Shown here piece by piece: positions 9,932-21,995 of a DNA stretch of 64,000 nucleotides; within the stretch, counting starts at the first letter, position 1; each line of letters opens with the position of its first letter. Under the pieces are notes generated by a model. That model ran no database searches and was not told the origin of the DNA. It saw nothing but the letters and a program-made list of their open reading frames with translations. The DNA lies in NCBI GenBank assembly GCA_000827325.1, contig KN832870.1:372001-436000 (forward strand), written 5' to 3'. The translations under genes were made by a program, and so were the position numbers. Source of the stretch: Oidiodendron maius Zn. Its lineage: Eukaryota > Ascomycota > Leotiomycetes > Myxotrichaceae.

Positions 9932-12900
9932 ATGTCTTCCTACTCCTATTCTCTCCTTCCACCAGATGACAACAATATTCGCCTGCTCCGACTATTGCCA
10001 AATGAAGATGAGGCTGCGCCCTTATGTTGCAAGCTTTGCAACTATTCTCTACAGAAACCAGACCGACGATTTCATTTATACGAAGCATTATCCTACGTAT
10101 GGGGCGATCCACATGAGATTCTACCTATCTATGTAGGCGAGAATCGACTTCAGCTTCCTATCACAGTGAACCTGCACGCTGCGCTATCACGTCTTCGAGA
10201 TCACTCTTTCGAGCGAATTATGTGGGTAGATGCTATTTGCATTGACCAAGGTAACCCAAAAGAGCGGGGCCAACAGGTCCAGCTTATGGCGAAGATCTAT
10301 AGCAACGCACATCGTGTTATTGTTTGGCTCGGGGAGGAAGCAGTAGAGATCAAGGGAGCACTTGAGGATATACGGCTTTCTGCTAATGAGGAATTTACAG
10401 AGCGGTCGAGGAAAGGAATAAACGAGCAAGCAATTCGCAGCCTGCTTCATCGGCCATGGTTCCAACGTATCTGGGTAGGGAATAAATGCTTATACATAGC
10501 TACCAGACGACGTTGACACAGTTACTTTAGGTGCTTCAAGAGGTTGCCGCAGCTCGACATGTCGTGATAATGTGTGGCTCTACGGAGATTGACGGATATG
10601 CATTCTGCTTAGGAGTAAAGTCTCTAAAGCTCCTCTATACGGCTTCTCCAGAAATCGAATTGCAGGCTCTTCCTTCGGTTATCTATCTAATAGAGCGTGC
10701 TGGTCTCCGATCTAAGCATACAGCGAATTTTCAAGAAATATTCTCTATAGAGAAGCTGCCTTTAGCCGAGTTAGTAGACATGTTTCATACTCGTCAAGCT
10801 ACGGATCCCCGCGATAAGGTTTATGCTTTACTTAGTATGAGCCTTGATGATCCTAGTAGAGCTACTTTACAGCCCGATTACACGATTTCCTGGGAGAAAT
10901 TATTTAAGCAGCTTGTTAACTATATTCTTGGTGAAGTCAAACTGGTGGATAATCCTAGCCAGAGGGTGAGGATTGAGAGTAAAGGTTGCATCCTTGGACA
11001 GGTGTCTTTAGTAAGAAGAGATGACAGACAGAATGTGAATATTAAATTTACATCCAAAAACGCAACTTGGTGCTATGGCGATGAAATAGAATGGACTCTT
11101 CGAGCTTCGGCGAACTCTATTCTGGAGAGTGATATTATCTGCCTTTTACAAGGAGCTTCAAAGCCTACGATTATTCGGCTATATAAGGATTACTTTGCAA
11201 TTGTTGTAATTGCAGTTACTCCTCTGAGCGAGGGCAGGGGTCTTAAACGGCCAGAGCTTTTCCAATCGATAATACGCTTCTCACGCGACTTCATACTGGT
11301 CTGGGACTGGGATCCGCTCCTAAAAGAGTCACAAGATCCAGACAAATCAGATAATTGGATGTCTTTAAACGAAGCGACTATAACATGGAACGTTGCACTA
11401 ATATTAGGAGACTTGGAGGAGTATCAAACTGCAGAAAAGAGGCTTCGAGACGCAATTAAGGGCTATGAGATAGCGTTTGAAGAGCAGTCTATACTGAAAA
11501 GTCAATATGGCTTGACGCCACTTTCGTGGGCTGCAGGGAACGGGAACGATGTTATGGTAAACCTATTACTTGCGAAAGATAGCATCGATCCGGACTTGAA
11601 GGATAGTCAATACGGTCAAACACCGCTATCATGGGCTGCTGAGAGCGGACACGAGGCCGTCGTCAAGCTGCTACTCGCGACTGGCAAGGTTGAGGTCGAC
11701 TCGAAGGATAATGATGGTCAGACACCGCTCTCATGGGCTGCCGGGAAGGGGCATGAGACTGTCGTCAAGCTGCTACTCGCGACTGGCAAGGTCGAGGTCG
11801 ACTTAAAGGATAGCTCTAATCGGACACCGCTCTTGTGGGCTGCTCGGAATGGGCACGAGGCCGTCATTAAGCTACTGCTCGTGACTGGTAAGGTTAACAT
11901 TGACTTAAAGGATAAACAGGGTTGGACACCGCTCTGGTGGGCTGCTTGGAACGGGCACGAGGCCGTCGTCAAGCTGCTACTCTCGACTGGCAAAGTCGAC
12001 GTCGACTCGAAGGATAGCTATGGTTGGACACCGCTCTCATACGCTGCTTGGAACGGGCACAAGGCCGTCGTCAAGCTACTACTCGCGACTGGCAAAGTCG
12101 ACATCGACTCGAAGGATAAATCAGGTCGGACACCGCTCTCATACGCTGCTTTCAACGGGTACGAGGCCGTCGTCAAGCTGCTACTCGCGACTGGCAAGGT
12201 CGACATCGACTCGAAGGATAAATCAGGTCGGACACCGCTCTGGTGGGCTGCTTTGAACGGGCACGAGGCCGTCGTCAAGCTGCTACTCGCGACTGGCAAG
12301 GTTGANNNNNNNNNNNNNNNNNNNNNNNNNNNNNNNNNNNNNNNNNNNNNNNNNNNNNNNNNNNNNNNNNNNNNNNNNNNNNNNNNNNNNNNNNNNNNNN
12401 NNNNNNNNNNNNNNNNNNNNNNNNNNNNNNNNNNNNNNNNNNNNNNNNNNNNNNNNNNNNNNNNNNNNNNNNNNNNNNNNNNNNNNNNNNNNNNNNNNNN
12501 NNNNNNNNNNNNNNNNNNNNNNNNNNNNNNNNNNNNNNNNNNNNNNNNNNNNNNNNNNNNNNNNNNNNNNNNNNNNNNNNNNNNNNNNNNNNNNNNNNNN
12601 NNNNNNNNNNNNNNNNNNNNNNNNNNNNNNNNNNNNNNNNNNNNNNNNNNNNNNNNNNNNNCACGAGGCCGTCGTCAAGCTGCTACTCGCGACTGGCAAG
12701 GTTGAGGTCGACTCGAAGGATAATGATGGTCAGACACCGCTCTCATGGGCTGCCGGGAAGGGGCATGAGACTGTCGTCAAGCTGCTACTCGCGACTGGCA
12801 AGGTCGAGGTCAACTCGAAGGATAGCTATGGTCAGACACCGCTCTGGTGGGCTGCTGGGAACGGGCACGAGGCTGTCGTCAAGCTGCTACTCGCGACTGG

Positions 12901-12997
12901 CAAAGTCGAGGTCGACTCGAAGGATGAATCAGGTCTAACACCGCTCTTATACGCTGCTCGGAACAGGCACGAGGCTGTCGTCAAGCTGCTACAATAA
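9932..12997 (+). CDS. HET-domain protein with ankyrin repeats (contains assembly gap)
   Basis: Two exons are visible: 9932-10474 and from 10531, with a 56-bp intron that restores the HET sequence WVLQEV. Start is ATG 9932. The N-terminal HET domain shows EALSYVWGDP, RIMWVDAICIDQ, ERGQQVQLMAKIY and RPWFQRIWV, typical of fungal non-self recognition proteins that trigger incompatibility cell death. After a linker come many 34-residue ankyrin repeats (TPLSWAAGKGHETVVKLLL pattern) that are almost identical at nucleotide level. An N run at 12306-12661 (356 positions) interrupts them. The gap length does not keep frame, so its true size is unknown. The frame resumes at 12662 and ends at a stop at 12995-12997. 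The repeats probably sense a ligand or partner. Confidence 0.85.
12306..12661. other. Assembly gap (356 N)
   Basis: A run of 356 undetermined bases inside the ankyrin repeats. The unit length is 102 bp and 356 is not compatible with an open frame across the gap, so the number is an estimate or placeholder. Repeat number in the gene is therefore unknown. Confidence 0.98.
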
Positions 12998-13011
12998 ATG
13001 TCACAGTTAAT

Positions 13012-13277
13012 TGTTTGCTCTATGGTGGGCTGCTGGGAACGGGCACGAGGCTGTCCTCAAGCTGCTACTCGCGACTGGCAAGGTCGATATCGACTCGAAG
13101 GATAATGATGGTCGGACACCACCCTTATGGGCTGCTGGGAACGGGCACGAGGCTATCGTCAAGCTGCTACTCGCGACTGGCAGGGTCGAGGTCGACTCGA
13201 AGGATAAATGGGGTCGGACACCACTATCGTGGGCTGCTCGGAAGGGGCATAAGGCCGTCGTCAAGCTGCTACAATAA
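13012..13277 (+). pseudogene. Duplicated 3' end of the HET-ankyrin gene
   Basis: After the stop at 12995-12997 the ankyrin code resumes (LWWAAGNGHEAVLKLLLATGK...) for about 2.5 more units and ends with a second stop at 13275-13277. Both ends share the same tail: ctacaata(a/g) then gtcacag, a short variable stretch, and attgtttgct. The 3' end including the stop and part of the 3' UTR has thus been copied in tandem, most simply by unequal crossing-over. The piece has no start of its own and is probably untranslated. Alternatively, the first stop belongs to an inserted unit and the second is ancestral. Confidence 0.7.
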
Positions 13278-13390
13278 GTGTCACAGATGATTGTTTGCTT
13301 TATATTATACATTGTTTTATAACTTTAATAGAGAGGGGCTTGGGGGAGGTGAAACTTTTATCTTCGATAATATCCTAGCGGAAGTGCAAA

Positions 13391-14401
13391 ATGCCCATCG
13401 CCATCGGTGCTGTCTGCGCCCCGGTCTATCTCTTCATGCTTCTTAAAATCGATCCCCGCCCTGGAGTTAAATTTTTCGATCGCGCTCGGGAGGTCGACTA
13501 CGTTGGGATGATCCTCACAGTCGGTGCTTTCATGTCCGGGGTTATGGCCGTGAACTTCGGTGGTGTGCAATACCCGTGGAACTCTTGCAGAATCATCGGT
13601 CTCTTCGTCTGCTCCGGCGTGTTGTTCACCCTTCTTGCTCTCCAACAGGTATTCACCGTGTTCACTACAACATCTCGCCGCATCTTCCCTGTTGAGTTCT
13701 TTAAGAAGAAGACAATATTAATCCTGTTCGCGATGACGTCCGCCGTTGGAACAGCTATCAATCTATATGATCCCCATCTTCTTCCAGTTCACGCGAAGCG
13801 ACTCGGCCTTCGAATTCGGTGTGCGCCTCCTTCCTTACATCTTCTTGATGATCTTAGCCATTATCAGTAACGGTGCTATCCTCTCTGCCTACGGGTACTA
13901 CATGCCCTGGTATGCTATAGGAGGTATTCTCGTCGTAATAGGTGGAGAGCTGATGTACACTGTTGACGATATGACATCTGTGGCTCGCGTCTACAGTTTC
14001 ACGATCCTCTATTCGCCCAAGCCCCCTTTTCAATCGCGCAAGCCGTCGTTGAACCTGAGGTGGTTCCTTCTGCCGTCGGATTCATTACATGTGCGCAGAT
14101 TTCTGGCGTTACGATCGCCTTGGCAATTGCGAACGCTGTGTTCCTCAACCAGAGTAAGACTAAGATACAGGAGCTCTTGCTAAACGTTCCAAAAGAACAG
14201 ATCCAGCAGGCGATTACAAGAGTGGGTTCGCAGTTCTTCAACGAGCTGAACGGAGCCGTGAGAGAAGAAGTCCTGCAGGCTATTGTGACCGCAATGAGCA
14301 AGACATACATCCCGGTCATCACTGCAGGCGCACTAGTTCTCGTTCTGAGCCTGTTTATAAAGCGGGAGAGGCTGTTTATGACCGCTGGAGGTGGCGCCTA
14401 A
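13391..14401 (+). pseudogene. Broken MFS multidrug transporter (C-terminal part)
   Basis: The sequence encodes the second half of a 14-helix drug/proton antiporter of the major facilitator superfamily. Recognisable parts are REVDYVGMILTVGAFMSGV, RIFPVEFFKKKTI, FQFTRSDSAFEFGVRLLPYI and VPSAVGFITCAQISGVTIA. It is split over three frames. One shift lies near 13760, where AINLY passes to YMIPIFF one base out of register. A second shift with some loss lies near 14000-14030. No intron borders explain these. The N-terminal six or more helices are missing, and the fragment abuts the HET-ankyrin gene. It is a truncated, frameshifted pseudogene. Confidence 0.78.
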
Positions 14402-14967
14402 TTTATACTCATCGAAGCGGAGAATGGTGTCAGATGATTCCTGGATAATTTCAATGTATAAATTGGACGGCGTAATAAAGAAGGGACAATATAAAGAGGA
14501 GGTAGTATAGAGATTATACCAGACAGACAATAGTACAACGAATTGAGGGTTGATTTCATTTTCTACACCGCTTCGCCTGATAAGCTAGGCAGTCTTAAAT
14601 TTCTGCTAGTCTTATTTCTTGAAGTAATAGGAAAGTATAAAGGTGGTAGTTGAACCCACCCTTACTTGAATTACGCCCCACTCGACACAACAGAATATAG
14701 GGATCGACAGCCACAACGCTCCGATTTGTCAAGACTAAAGCCACCTCGAACTCGGATACCGTAGCTTGACTAGTGCATCAATCCCTATTGTCGGCAAGAT
14801 ACTGTGACCCATGAAGATGTGGTAGAGACGGCAGGTGGGTGTTGTTGGTCGCACTGGCATTTAAAGTGCTCCGTTATGACGAAGCAAAATCTCAGTACTG
14901 TCTCACACAGAGCACTTCTCAAATACTCCACTATCACCCAGTCTACCGAGGCGGATAAGGCCTATCG
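14402..14967. other. Intergenic, nothing recognised
   Basis: The spacer between the broken transporter and the GST. It includes the GST promoter. I see no repeat or conserved frame. Confidence 0.4.
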
Positions 14968-15727
14968 ATGGCACATAATCTTACTCTCTACACTTCTGGT
15001 ACAACAAATGGCTGGAAAGCCTCTATCACGCTTGAAGAACTCGGTTTGGCATACCATGCTCAGGCAATTGACATCTTTAAAAACGTCCAAAAAGAGTCGT
15101 GGTTCTTAGAGATTAATCCGAATGGGAAGATTCCAGCACTCAAAGACGGCGACCAGCGAGTCTTCGAAAGCGGCGCAATCATGTTGTATCTGGTCGACAG
15201 GTACGACAAAGATAACACGATCTCGTATCCTCATGGGTGTAACGAATATTATGAGATGCTCAGCTGGCTGATGTTCCACGTCAGCGGACTCGGACCAATG
15301 CAAGGCAAGCATTTCATTTCAATTCTTTTGTGGCCAGTTGTTCACAGTTGAGATAGGACAGGTCAATCATTTTCGGTGCTTTGCTAGTGTCCGCTCAGAC
15401 TATGCCATCGATCGCTGTACTGACGAAATCAAACGCTTGTATTCCGTCCTTGAATCTAGGCTCTCCTCCCATGACTATCTGGTCGGCAATAAATACACTA
15501 TTGCCGATATTGCCAACTTTTGTGTAGTCAGGGTTGCCTGGATCCTCGAGCTTAATCTAGACGAGTTCCCAGCAGTTAAGAGATGGGTTGATAGGATTGA
15601 AGCGAGGGAGGCGGTGAAGATAGGTGTGATGGTGCCAGCCTCCGCTATGTCGACAGATAAACTTGTAGAAATGTTTGGCGCAATGAAAGCAAAGATTGAT
15701 TCTATGCAGAATAGTGATAAGCACTGA
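14968..15727 (+). CDS. Glutathione S-transferase, Ure2/fungal type
   Basis: Two exons, 14968-15304 and 15357-15727, give 235 residues. The 52-bp intron has a GC donor (gcaagc) and an AG acceptor, and joining restores GPMQGQVNHF. The N-terminal thioredoxin-like fold has LYTSGTTNGWKASI, the cis-Pro motif NPNGKIPAL and the ES(G) gamma-glutamyl contact (VFESGAI). The C-terminal helical domain has YLVGNKYTIADI, the usual N-capping/hydrophobic staple signature. The enzyme conjugates or reduces substrates with glutathione in the cytosol. In biosynthetic neighbourhoods such enzymes also catalyse isomerisation or ring opening, so a cluster role is possible but unproven. Confidence 0.85.
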
Positions 15728-16426
15728 GAGGAAGTTTGTGCTTGGTCGGCAGGGGAGGTGAGCTGCGTACGGAAATGATGGATTATTTGTTTTCCGGTAC
15801 TAGGTTGGATGCGATAGGTGGTATTGTTCCGCTTTCCTGTCGGTTCTATAGTGGAGGCTGAGACGTATAACGACTAACATTTACTTGTTTGGCCTGAAAA
15901 TACTATGATGCTTATTAAGGCCACGAAAGCAGATCTTGACAAAACCATTTCATGAAGCCACATATGATTAAATTTCAACTGGGAGCGACTGATATATTTC
16001 GACTAACTAGAGGCCACTTATGTTTCGTATGTACTAAAAGCAGTCACATGTTAGTAATAATTACTAGGAACAGTCTCAGGGTATTCTATTAAGGTATTCT
16101 AGTAGCCTTAGCACTTACAAATTGCCCTACCTTCTAGTACTAAATCAGATATCCTTATTACAGCTATACAATGAAATACTGATCAATTCAACTACTCCCT
16201 AGCTAGGGAAGCTTATTTTATAGTAAGCTATCGCTTCCTTAATGGATATCGACGCAATTGAACCCCCTGATCCTGTAAATCACTCTACTGCCCAACCCTA
16301 GGCGCTTCTAAGTCAATTAGTAAGCTTACGCTGGCAACTTAAAGGAAAGCTATACCCTCCTGTTCCCCCTTCCTCTCTCTAAATTACAACAGCACTAATT
16401 AAGAAATTCATTTTACACCCCAAGTC
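15728..16426. other. Intergenic, nothing recognised
   Basis: AT-rich spacer with no supported gene. The last 100 bases form the pyrimidine-rich leader of the next gene. Confidence 0.4.
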
Positions 16427-17062
16427 ATGTCCTCTTCAACTACTGCTTCCATCCCCATCGTAATATGCGGTAATACCACCCGCGTTGGAAAGATGATATG
16501 CGAGCTCCTACTGCCCGAGTATGAAGGTTCGATTAAGCTTAGTCTTAATACCTCCTCCGAAACTCATTTCTACTAGTGATCCACTTCACAACATCGTATG
16601 AAGAAATTGAAGCCGAACTTCCAGCCATTCTTGCGGGTCGCGATCCCCAGTCTCCGAATTCCTACGATGTCGGAACTCACAATTACAACAAACCCCCCGT
16701 TGCTATGGTCCTAGGGCGTGCCTTCCAGCCTGCTCAGGGTGAGGAGCTCAGGGAGAAATGCGAGGGCTATGCGAAGGGACCTGTGATTTGGTTAGTGGGC
16801 GATCCGGCCAAGTACTTGCCGCCGCCCTACGGGCCTGACTATGCGGCACAAACGGCAGCGCAGTAAGTACAATATCAAAGGAGATATCTCCTTTCCCAGG
16901 CAGTCTATATGTGCATATAACCTCAGGTCATATCACGTGCCTCTTAGATGTACAGTACTTCAAAGATTGTATCGAGCAACTCTAACTCCGAGAATGTACA
17001 GGGTGAAGGAGGCACTTGGTGGGGGTCTAGCGAAGGGCATCGATGGTGTTCTTCTATTTTAA
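16427..17062 (+). CDS. Small conserved fungal protein, function unknown
   Basis: Three exons (16427-16526, 16577-16862, 17002-17062) give 148 residues. The first intron (50 bp) restores PEYEVIHFTTS; the second (139 bp) joins AAQ to VKEALGGGLAKG. The protein starts like a nucleotide-binding fold (IPIVICGNTTRVGKMICELL), then has PPVAMVLGRAF and GPVIWLVGDPAK. The overall pattern resembles small uncharacterised fungal proteins, which I recall only by layout and cannot name. No catalytic motif is evident. The second intron is less certain than the first: an alternative is a stop right after TAAQ at 16864-16866. Confidence 0.6.
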
Positions 17063-19426
17063 ATACCAGTAGCGGCAAAGCAAATATCTGATCTTTATTC
17101 AGGGATCGATAATTGTATTAACACACGTGGCTCGGGTTAGAAGGGTTCTAAGGTAGTATTCGTGCAGTACTTTATAGGTAGCTTTAGTGTCAGATCAAAG
17201 TTCAGAGATATAATGAGGAAAAAACAACGATTCGAGTTTTTCTTATTCTATACCAACAGTAATTTTATTTTAATCTTCTTTCCATTAAGTTATGTTATTC
17301 TAAATCGCCCACTTGCTAGGTCCACGACGCGTCCTCGACGCCAATTTCTCAATCACCTACCCCCTATTTAGTGTTGCTGTAATCCCAAATCACCGTTTCT
17401 AGATTCCTACCCATATTAAGGCCACTCTGCTTACGATCCTGGTTCTTCTCTTTCATTAAATCGTGTTTAATTAAATTTTTGAACCTAGTGTGTACTGCCT
17501 AGGAAACGAAGAGATCTCAGTCGACACTTCCCATAAGAAAACCCACGCCCTTAGTAGAATTCTCGGGCAAAATTTCTGCTAAGATCCTACTAGAACTGTT
17601 TAATATGGCTCTAAATACGGCAGTCAAATGACCAATTAATTGCCTTTTTGCGATCCGAGTCCGAATTATCTCCTCATGCGAACCCCTTAAAGTTATTCTG
17701 AGTCCTCTGATCCACGGCGGTGGCCTCGTACGTGCTGGGTTTTCAAGCATATACCTGATTCAAGTATTGTATCATTGTACATGTCATAAAGTCGCATCTT
17801 GGAGTCCACGGGATATCGGAGAGCTCTCCATATTAGGAACGACTTATGCGAACGCTAAAGAATCATTGAAGAAGTCGCAGCTTTGAGGCAGAACAATCCC
17901 TGCAAGAGAAAGCTTCTTGATAACAGTATATTTCCAGAAGACTGTCAAATATAGGGTCGATTTGCTGGAGCACTCTGGGGCAGCTATATGTTAAGGCCCT
18001 CGCTTTGGTCAGGGCAGGGTAGGGCAAGGTTGATAGGTAGGCAAGGTAAACCTGATTTGCTAAGGCAGAGGAGAAGAAGTGGAAGCCACATATTACGACT
18101 ATCAAGGCGGTCATTCAACATGTAGAAGAAAGAGGAGGAGAAATAAGGGGTTAAGTATGTCCGACTTGTTACAACTGGCGATTTTTTGAGCCTAGTAACA
18201 GTAGCCTAGAGCGAGAAGTTGAAAGAAGTAACATAAGGAGATGATGCGGTTCAAGGAGACCTACAATGGATACTAAACGCGATCATCTGAGATCGATACA
18301 TATGAATGATTAAACCGTGATAAAAGACAATCTAAGGAAGGAGATGGGCATGATGATAACTGGTGGGACCCTTTTTGAGTTTAAAGACAAGAGAGCAAAT
18401 ACCGTCAATCAGAGTACGACCGATATCTCGACAGACCACTCTCCCTCGTAATTCTAAGATGAGCCATTTATCTCGTTCAAATCGCCCGAGATTTCCTTCC
18501 AATATCTGCCTCTTCTGCAGCCCCTGAATGTGTTTTTAATCAGGGATGAGATCTTTATCACGAAAAAGTGGAATCAAATCGGCGGAGCAAATACACGATC
18601 TTGGGGAATATTCGTTGGCGACGACAATTTTGATGAGACAGAAGAGCAAAAGGAAGTAGAGGAGGGCGAGGTTGACGAATTTCGATGTACTTTTAGGCCT
18701 GATGCTGACAGGCGTAGGTAATAATCCACGAACTACAGTTTTAAGAGAAATGGTTCCATTTCATACCTATGGAAGGTTCCATAGCTCTGAGTCCATGGTG
18801 ATTCCATGAAAATTTAATGGGAGGAGTTCCAGATGCCCAACATTGATGGTGCGCCTGCGACGGGTAAGGCGAATAACTGGCCCCCGAACTTTTTGGCGAG
18901 TTTCGGTCGGTTTCATTGATTAAAATCAACGAAATATGCTCGGCCTTAACGTCTAGCAGCAAAAACATAATTTTTTCAACTATCTATAGTGTCGTAAGTT
19001 GATGACTACTGTAATTTCGCTTTTATACGTGGTGTCAACTATGAACCTACGATTGCAATATTATCATCGAGCTGGCAGGAGAGAAGCGCATTCGATGGAG
19101 CTGTTATGGACGTTGTTGTTAAGATGATGGTAATGCAATCATACAGAATGGAGGGCCTTCAGGCATCACTGATAACAAGAACAACTTTTCTTACCGTGGA
19201 ACCGATTGCCCGGGACGTATGATAAAACCTGATTAGGTGCTCTGCAGACCTCTAGCTTGGCGAGCTGAAATTTCTTATTGGTGCGGTAAGTTATCCTTAT
19301 ATCATACCAAATTGTCTGCCGTACTTGCGGGCGATCAAAAGTTCGCCTGACAGGGCAGGAAATATAAAAGTCCTCGACTAGCCCGAAAGGATTCATTCAA
19401 CCAATTTACAGAACAGTCTACGCGCA
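17063..19426. other. Long intergenic stretch, no supported gene
   Basis: About 2.4 kb with only short, unconvincing frames. A Glu/Asp-rich frame at 18530-18721 has no recognisable relatives. The segment 18745-18815 contains several copies of ttccat/atggaa in opposite senses, a local palindromic cluster. The final 200 bases are the promoter of the NmrA-like gene. Confidence 0.4.
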
Positions 19427-20377
19427 ATGGCTCCTATCAAATCTATAATATTTGGCCCAACTGGTAGAGTTGGTTCTGCCGCTGCTCGCAGTGCCAAGCA
19501 CTATGGATCACAGGTGGTTCTCGCTATGCGAAATACTCAGAAATCTATCCCAGGCCTCAGCCCCGAGCAAGAACGCGAGGGCGGCTACGAAAGGATTGAA
19601 GCAGATCTCACAAAGCCGGATACTGTCCAGGCAGCGGTGAATAAAACATCTGCGAAGCGTGCCTTCATTTATGTTGATTTCACCTCGTCCGACTACATGA
19701 AGTCTACCATTACGGCGCTGAAATTAGCTGGCATCGAATTCGTCGTCCTGTTGAGCAGCTGGAGCGTTAAAGGCGACGCTAAGGCTATACAGCCGGGCAA
19801 TTTTCTAGCTTGGACTCATGCACAAATCGAAATAAATCTCAGTGAAGCTTTTGGGCAACATGGTTTTGTTGCAGTTCGACCAGCATGGTTTGCCAGTAAT
19901 GCATTGTGGTATAAGAATCAGATCCCTAATGGCGAGGTGAAACTTGCGTTTCCAGAGCCGAAAGTTGACTGGGTTTCGCCTGAAGATATCGGAGAGCTTT
20001 CAGGCGCCTTTCTTACACGAGGTTCACAGTGTCTCGACAGCACAGATGAGGCGAATGCTGTATATGTGCCTGGACCCGAACAGCTTTCCCAAAGGAATGC
20101 CATCGGTATCATTGCAAAAGCCGTTGGAAAGAATATCAAAGTCACTCAGGTTGGCGAACAAGAAGGGCAGGAGGTGTTCGTGAAAACCACTGGCCTGCCC
20201 GAGCGCCTGGTTAAGCAGTTACTCCTCCAGCAGAAAACAACGGATAAAGAAGGCCCCTGGCTGTTTGTAGACCCTCATTATGAGACAGCTTTGGGCAATA
20301 TTAAGAAGTTCTTGGCAAGGGAGCCTATGAGATTTCACGAGTGGGTTGAAGAAAACAAGCAGGAATTTGTGATCTGA
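19427..20377 (+). CDS. NmrA-like NAD(P)-binding protein
   Basis: A single exon of 316 residues from ATG 19427. The N-terminus carries the Rossmann motif IFGPTGRVGSAAAR (GxxGxxG variant), followed by VVLAMRN at the end of the second strand. Later RPAWFASNALWYKN and DWVSPEDIGE match the NmrA/isoflavone-reductase-like atypical SDR family. These proteins either bind NADP(H) as redox sensors, as NmrA does for AreA, or reduce small aromatic substrates. There is no classical YxxxK pair in the usual place, typical for this branch. A tailoring role in the nearby polyketide cluster is possible, but a housekeeping regulator is as likely. Confidence 0.8.
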   Translation: MAPIKSIIFGPTGRVGSAAARSAKHYGSQVVLAMRNTQKSIPGLSPEQEREGGYERIEADLTKPDTVQAAVNKTSAKRAFIYVDFTSSDYMKSTITALKLAGIEFVVLLSSWSVKGDAKAIQPGNFLAWTHAQIEINLSEAFGQHGFVAVRPAWFASNALWYKNQIPNGEVKLAFPEPKVDWVSPEDIGELSGAFLTRGSQCLDSTDEANAVYVPGPEQLSQRNAIGIIAKAVGKNIKVTQVGEQEGQEVFVKTTGLPERLVKQLLLQQKTTDKEGPWLFVDPHYETALGNIKKFLAREPMRFHEWVEENKQEFVI

Positions 20378-21062
20378 TCTTGCAAGGGTGGTTATCGAGG
20401 TCAATGCAACGAACAATGATTAAAATCCAACCAGTAGCTTCTCATTACAGAACAACCTCCTCATTTACATCAGTCCTTTGGGTAGACCTCGTACTATCAG
20501 TGAAATAGAAAATGCTGTTCGTTCAGCTACTCAAGAAGATTTTACTAATGAACTAGAGAACTCCTTTTGACCTCACTTATCGGAGCAGCTTCGATATTCA
20601 GATAACCGGACGGTGCACGCGTTAGGCCAGATGCTTGTTAAATTTCCATGGATTAATGCTAACCATGACAAGACAGGCGAAGCACTCTGGCATAGGTCAC
20701 CCCCCACTATCGACCTCTATCCAAAGTTACTTCAGAATGATTCTAGCCCAATCAATCTTTACACGGGATGATTAAAATGATTCTATAACTTTCCTCAGTG
20801 GCCTTCGGCTCACGAATCTTACTGGCTCAGCTCGCCAACGGAGGAGTTTCTCAGGACCACCCAGGACACGGGGATTCCTACAGTACCTTCTTCACGCAAC
20901 CGGGCTCGATAGTCTCCAGCTCACTGGCGATAGTTTCCCAAGCAACCTTCTGCGATTTTTTCCCTGCTTCATCCGATATCCAGCTGGGTACAGAATCCCT
21001 TGGATTATAATTTGTTAACATGACACTGAGAAACTATACGAACTAAGGGACGTGGTTTTAAC
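20378..21062. other. Intergenic, no supported gene
   Basis: Short frames only. Segments near 20480-20600 and 20790-20930 read as plausible protein stretches for 30-40 codons but are interrupted, so this may be a decayed gene. No family recognised. Confidence 0.35.
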
Positions 21063-21995
21063 TCACTCATCGATCTCACAATGCTGGAGGACGCAACCGT
21101 GGCTCTCTTTGCCAGCAATTGCTGCATGTAGGAGCGGCCGGCTACCGTCCACTGCCGTCCGTCCGAATTGGTCGAGCAGGCTGGTTAGGAACTCGCGGAA
21201 GGCCGGTGCTCCGTTCCGGGCGAGGTCGGTCTTGCAGAGGCCGGGAGAGACAAGGTTGACGACAACTCCTGTGCGAGATACGGGGATCAGGCTTGCGAGA
21301 TAACGGACTGCCATGATCTCCAAGAGTTTCGACAGTGGGTATCTAGTACCTCGACGTCAGCTCGAACTAGCGGGAAAGGCTGGCGGTTTCCGAACTACTA
21401 ACATTTCCATTACCGCCACCTCCTCACTATCGATTTTTACCAATGGATCATCCTTGATTTTGTTCCACTCCGTCTCATTGTCGAAGCAGACATGGCTAGT
21501 GACGACGACAATGTGGGGCAGTATGCGAAACCGCTGCGCACTCTCGCTCATCTTAGGCAGCAATAACACGCCGAGAAGAAGCGTACTCAGTACATTAACG
21601 GTTACGTCTATAACGTGCCCTTCAGCCATGACCCGCTGGTATGCGGCTACCCCCGCGTTCTCAATCAGCGCGTCGATGCGGTCCAGCTCTGTGACTGCCT
21701 TCTTGGCGAATGCCTTGACAGAGTCGTAGCTCGTCAGGTCAAGCGCCCACGCTTCAGCAACGTCGGACCTACCAGTCGCCACCTCGATCTTAGTCTTGGC
21801 CGTCTCGCCTGCCTTAACGTTACGGACGCCCAAGATGACCTTTGCAGCGCCGAGTGCGACCAACTGCTTAGCTGTCTCAAAGCCAAGGCCAGTGTTGGCA
21901 CCTGTCACAATGTAGGTACCGCCGGAGCATGTCTCTACCGTAGCAAGGAGAGGGAGGTTGTGGGGCTGGTGTGCCGTTGCGGCGGCGGCGGACAT
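21063..21995 (-). CDS. Short-chain dehydrogenase/reductase
   Basis: Two exons on the minus strand, 21995-21403 and 21342-21063, joined across a 59-bp intron (donor gttagt, branch-like gctgac, acceptor tactag), give 290 residues. The join restores VAVMEIYPLSKLLE, bringing in the catalytic tyrosine and lysine (YPLSK). The cofactor motif is TGANTGLG near the N-terminus, with ENAG and the serine in VVTSHV following. LVSPGLCKTDL is the usual strand after the active site. This is a classical NAD(P)-dependent SDR acting on a ketone or alcohol. It lies next to the P450 and may be a tailoring enzyme of the polyketide cluster. Confidence 0.85.

Larger units (their letters stand above)
11590..13277 (+). 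repeat. Near-identical 102-bp ankyrin-coding tandem repeats
   Basis: Units of 34 codons recur with the near-invariant phrase gtcgtcaagctgctactcgc. The block from 11652 to about 11800 is repeated almost without change at 12662-12810, on either side of the unresolved gap. Such low divergence means recent duplication or concerted evolution, and explains the failed assembly at 12306-12661. Confidence 0.9.

Noticed and set aside
11718-12299. Long minus-strand frames inside the ankyrin region
   Set aside because: These are mirror frames of the repetitive ankyrin code and repeat with its 102-bp period.
21343-21401. Apparent early stop in the short-chain dehydrogenase
   Set aside because: A 59-bp intron removes it and restores the YxxxK active site, so it is not a pseudogene.
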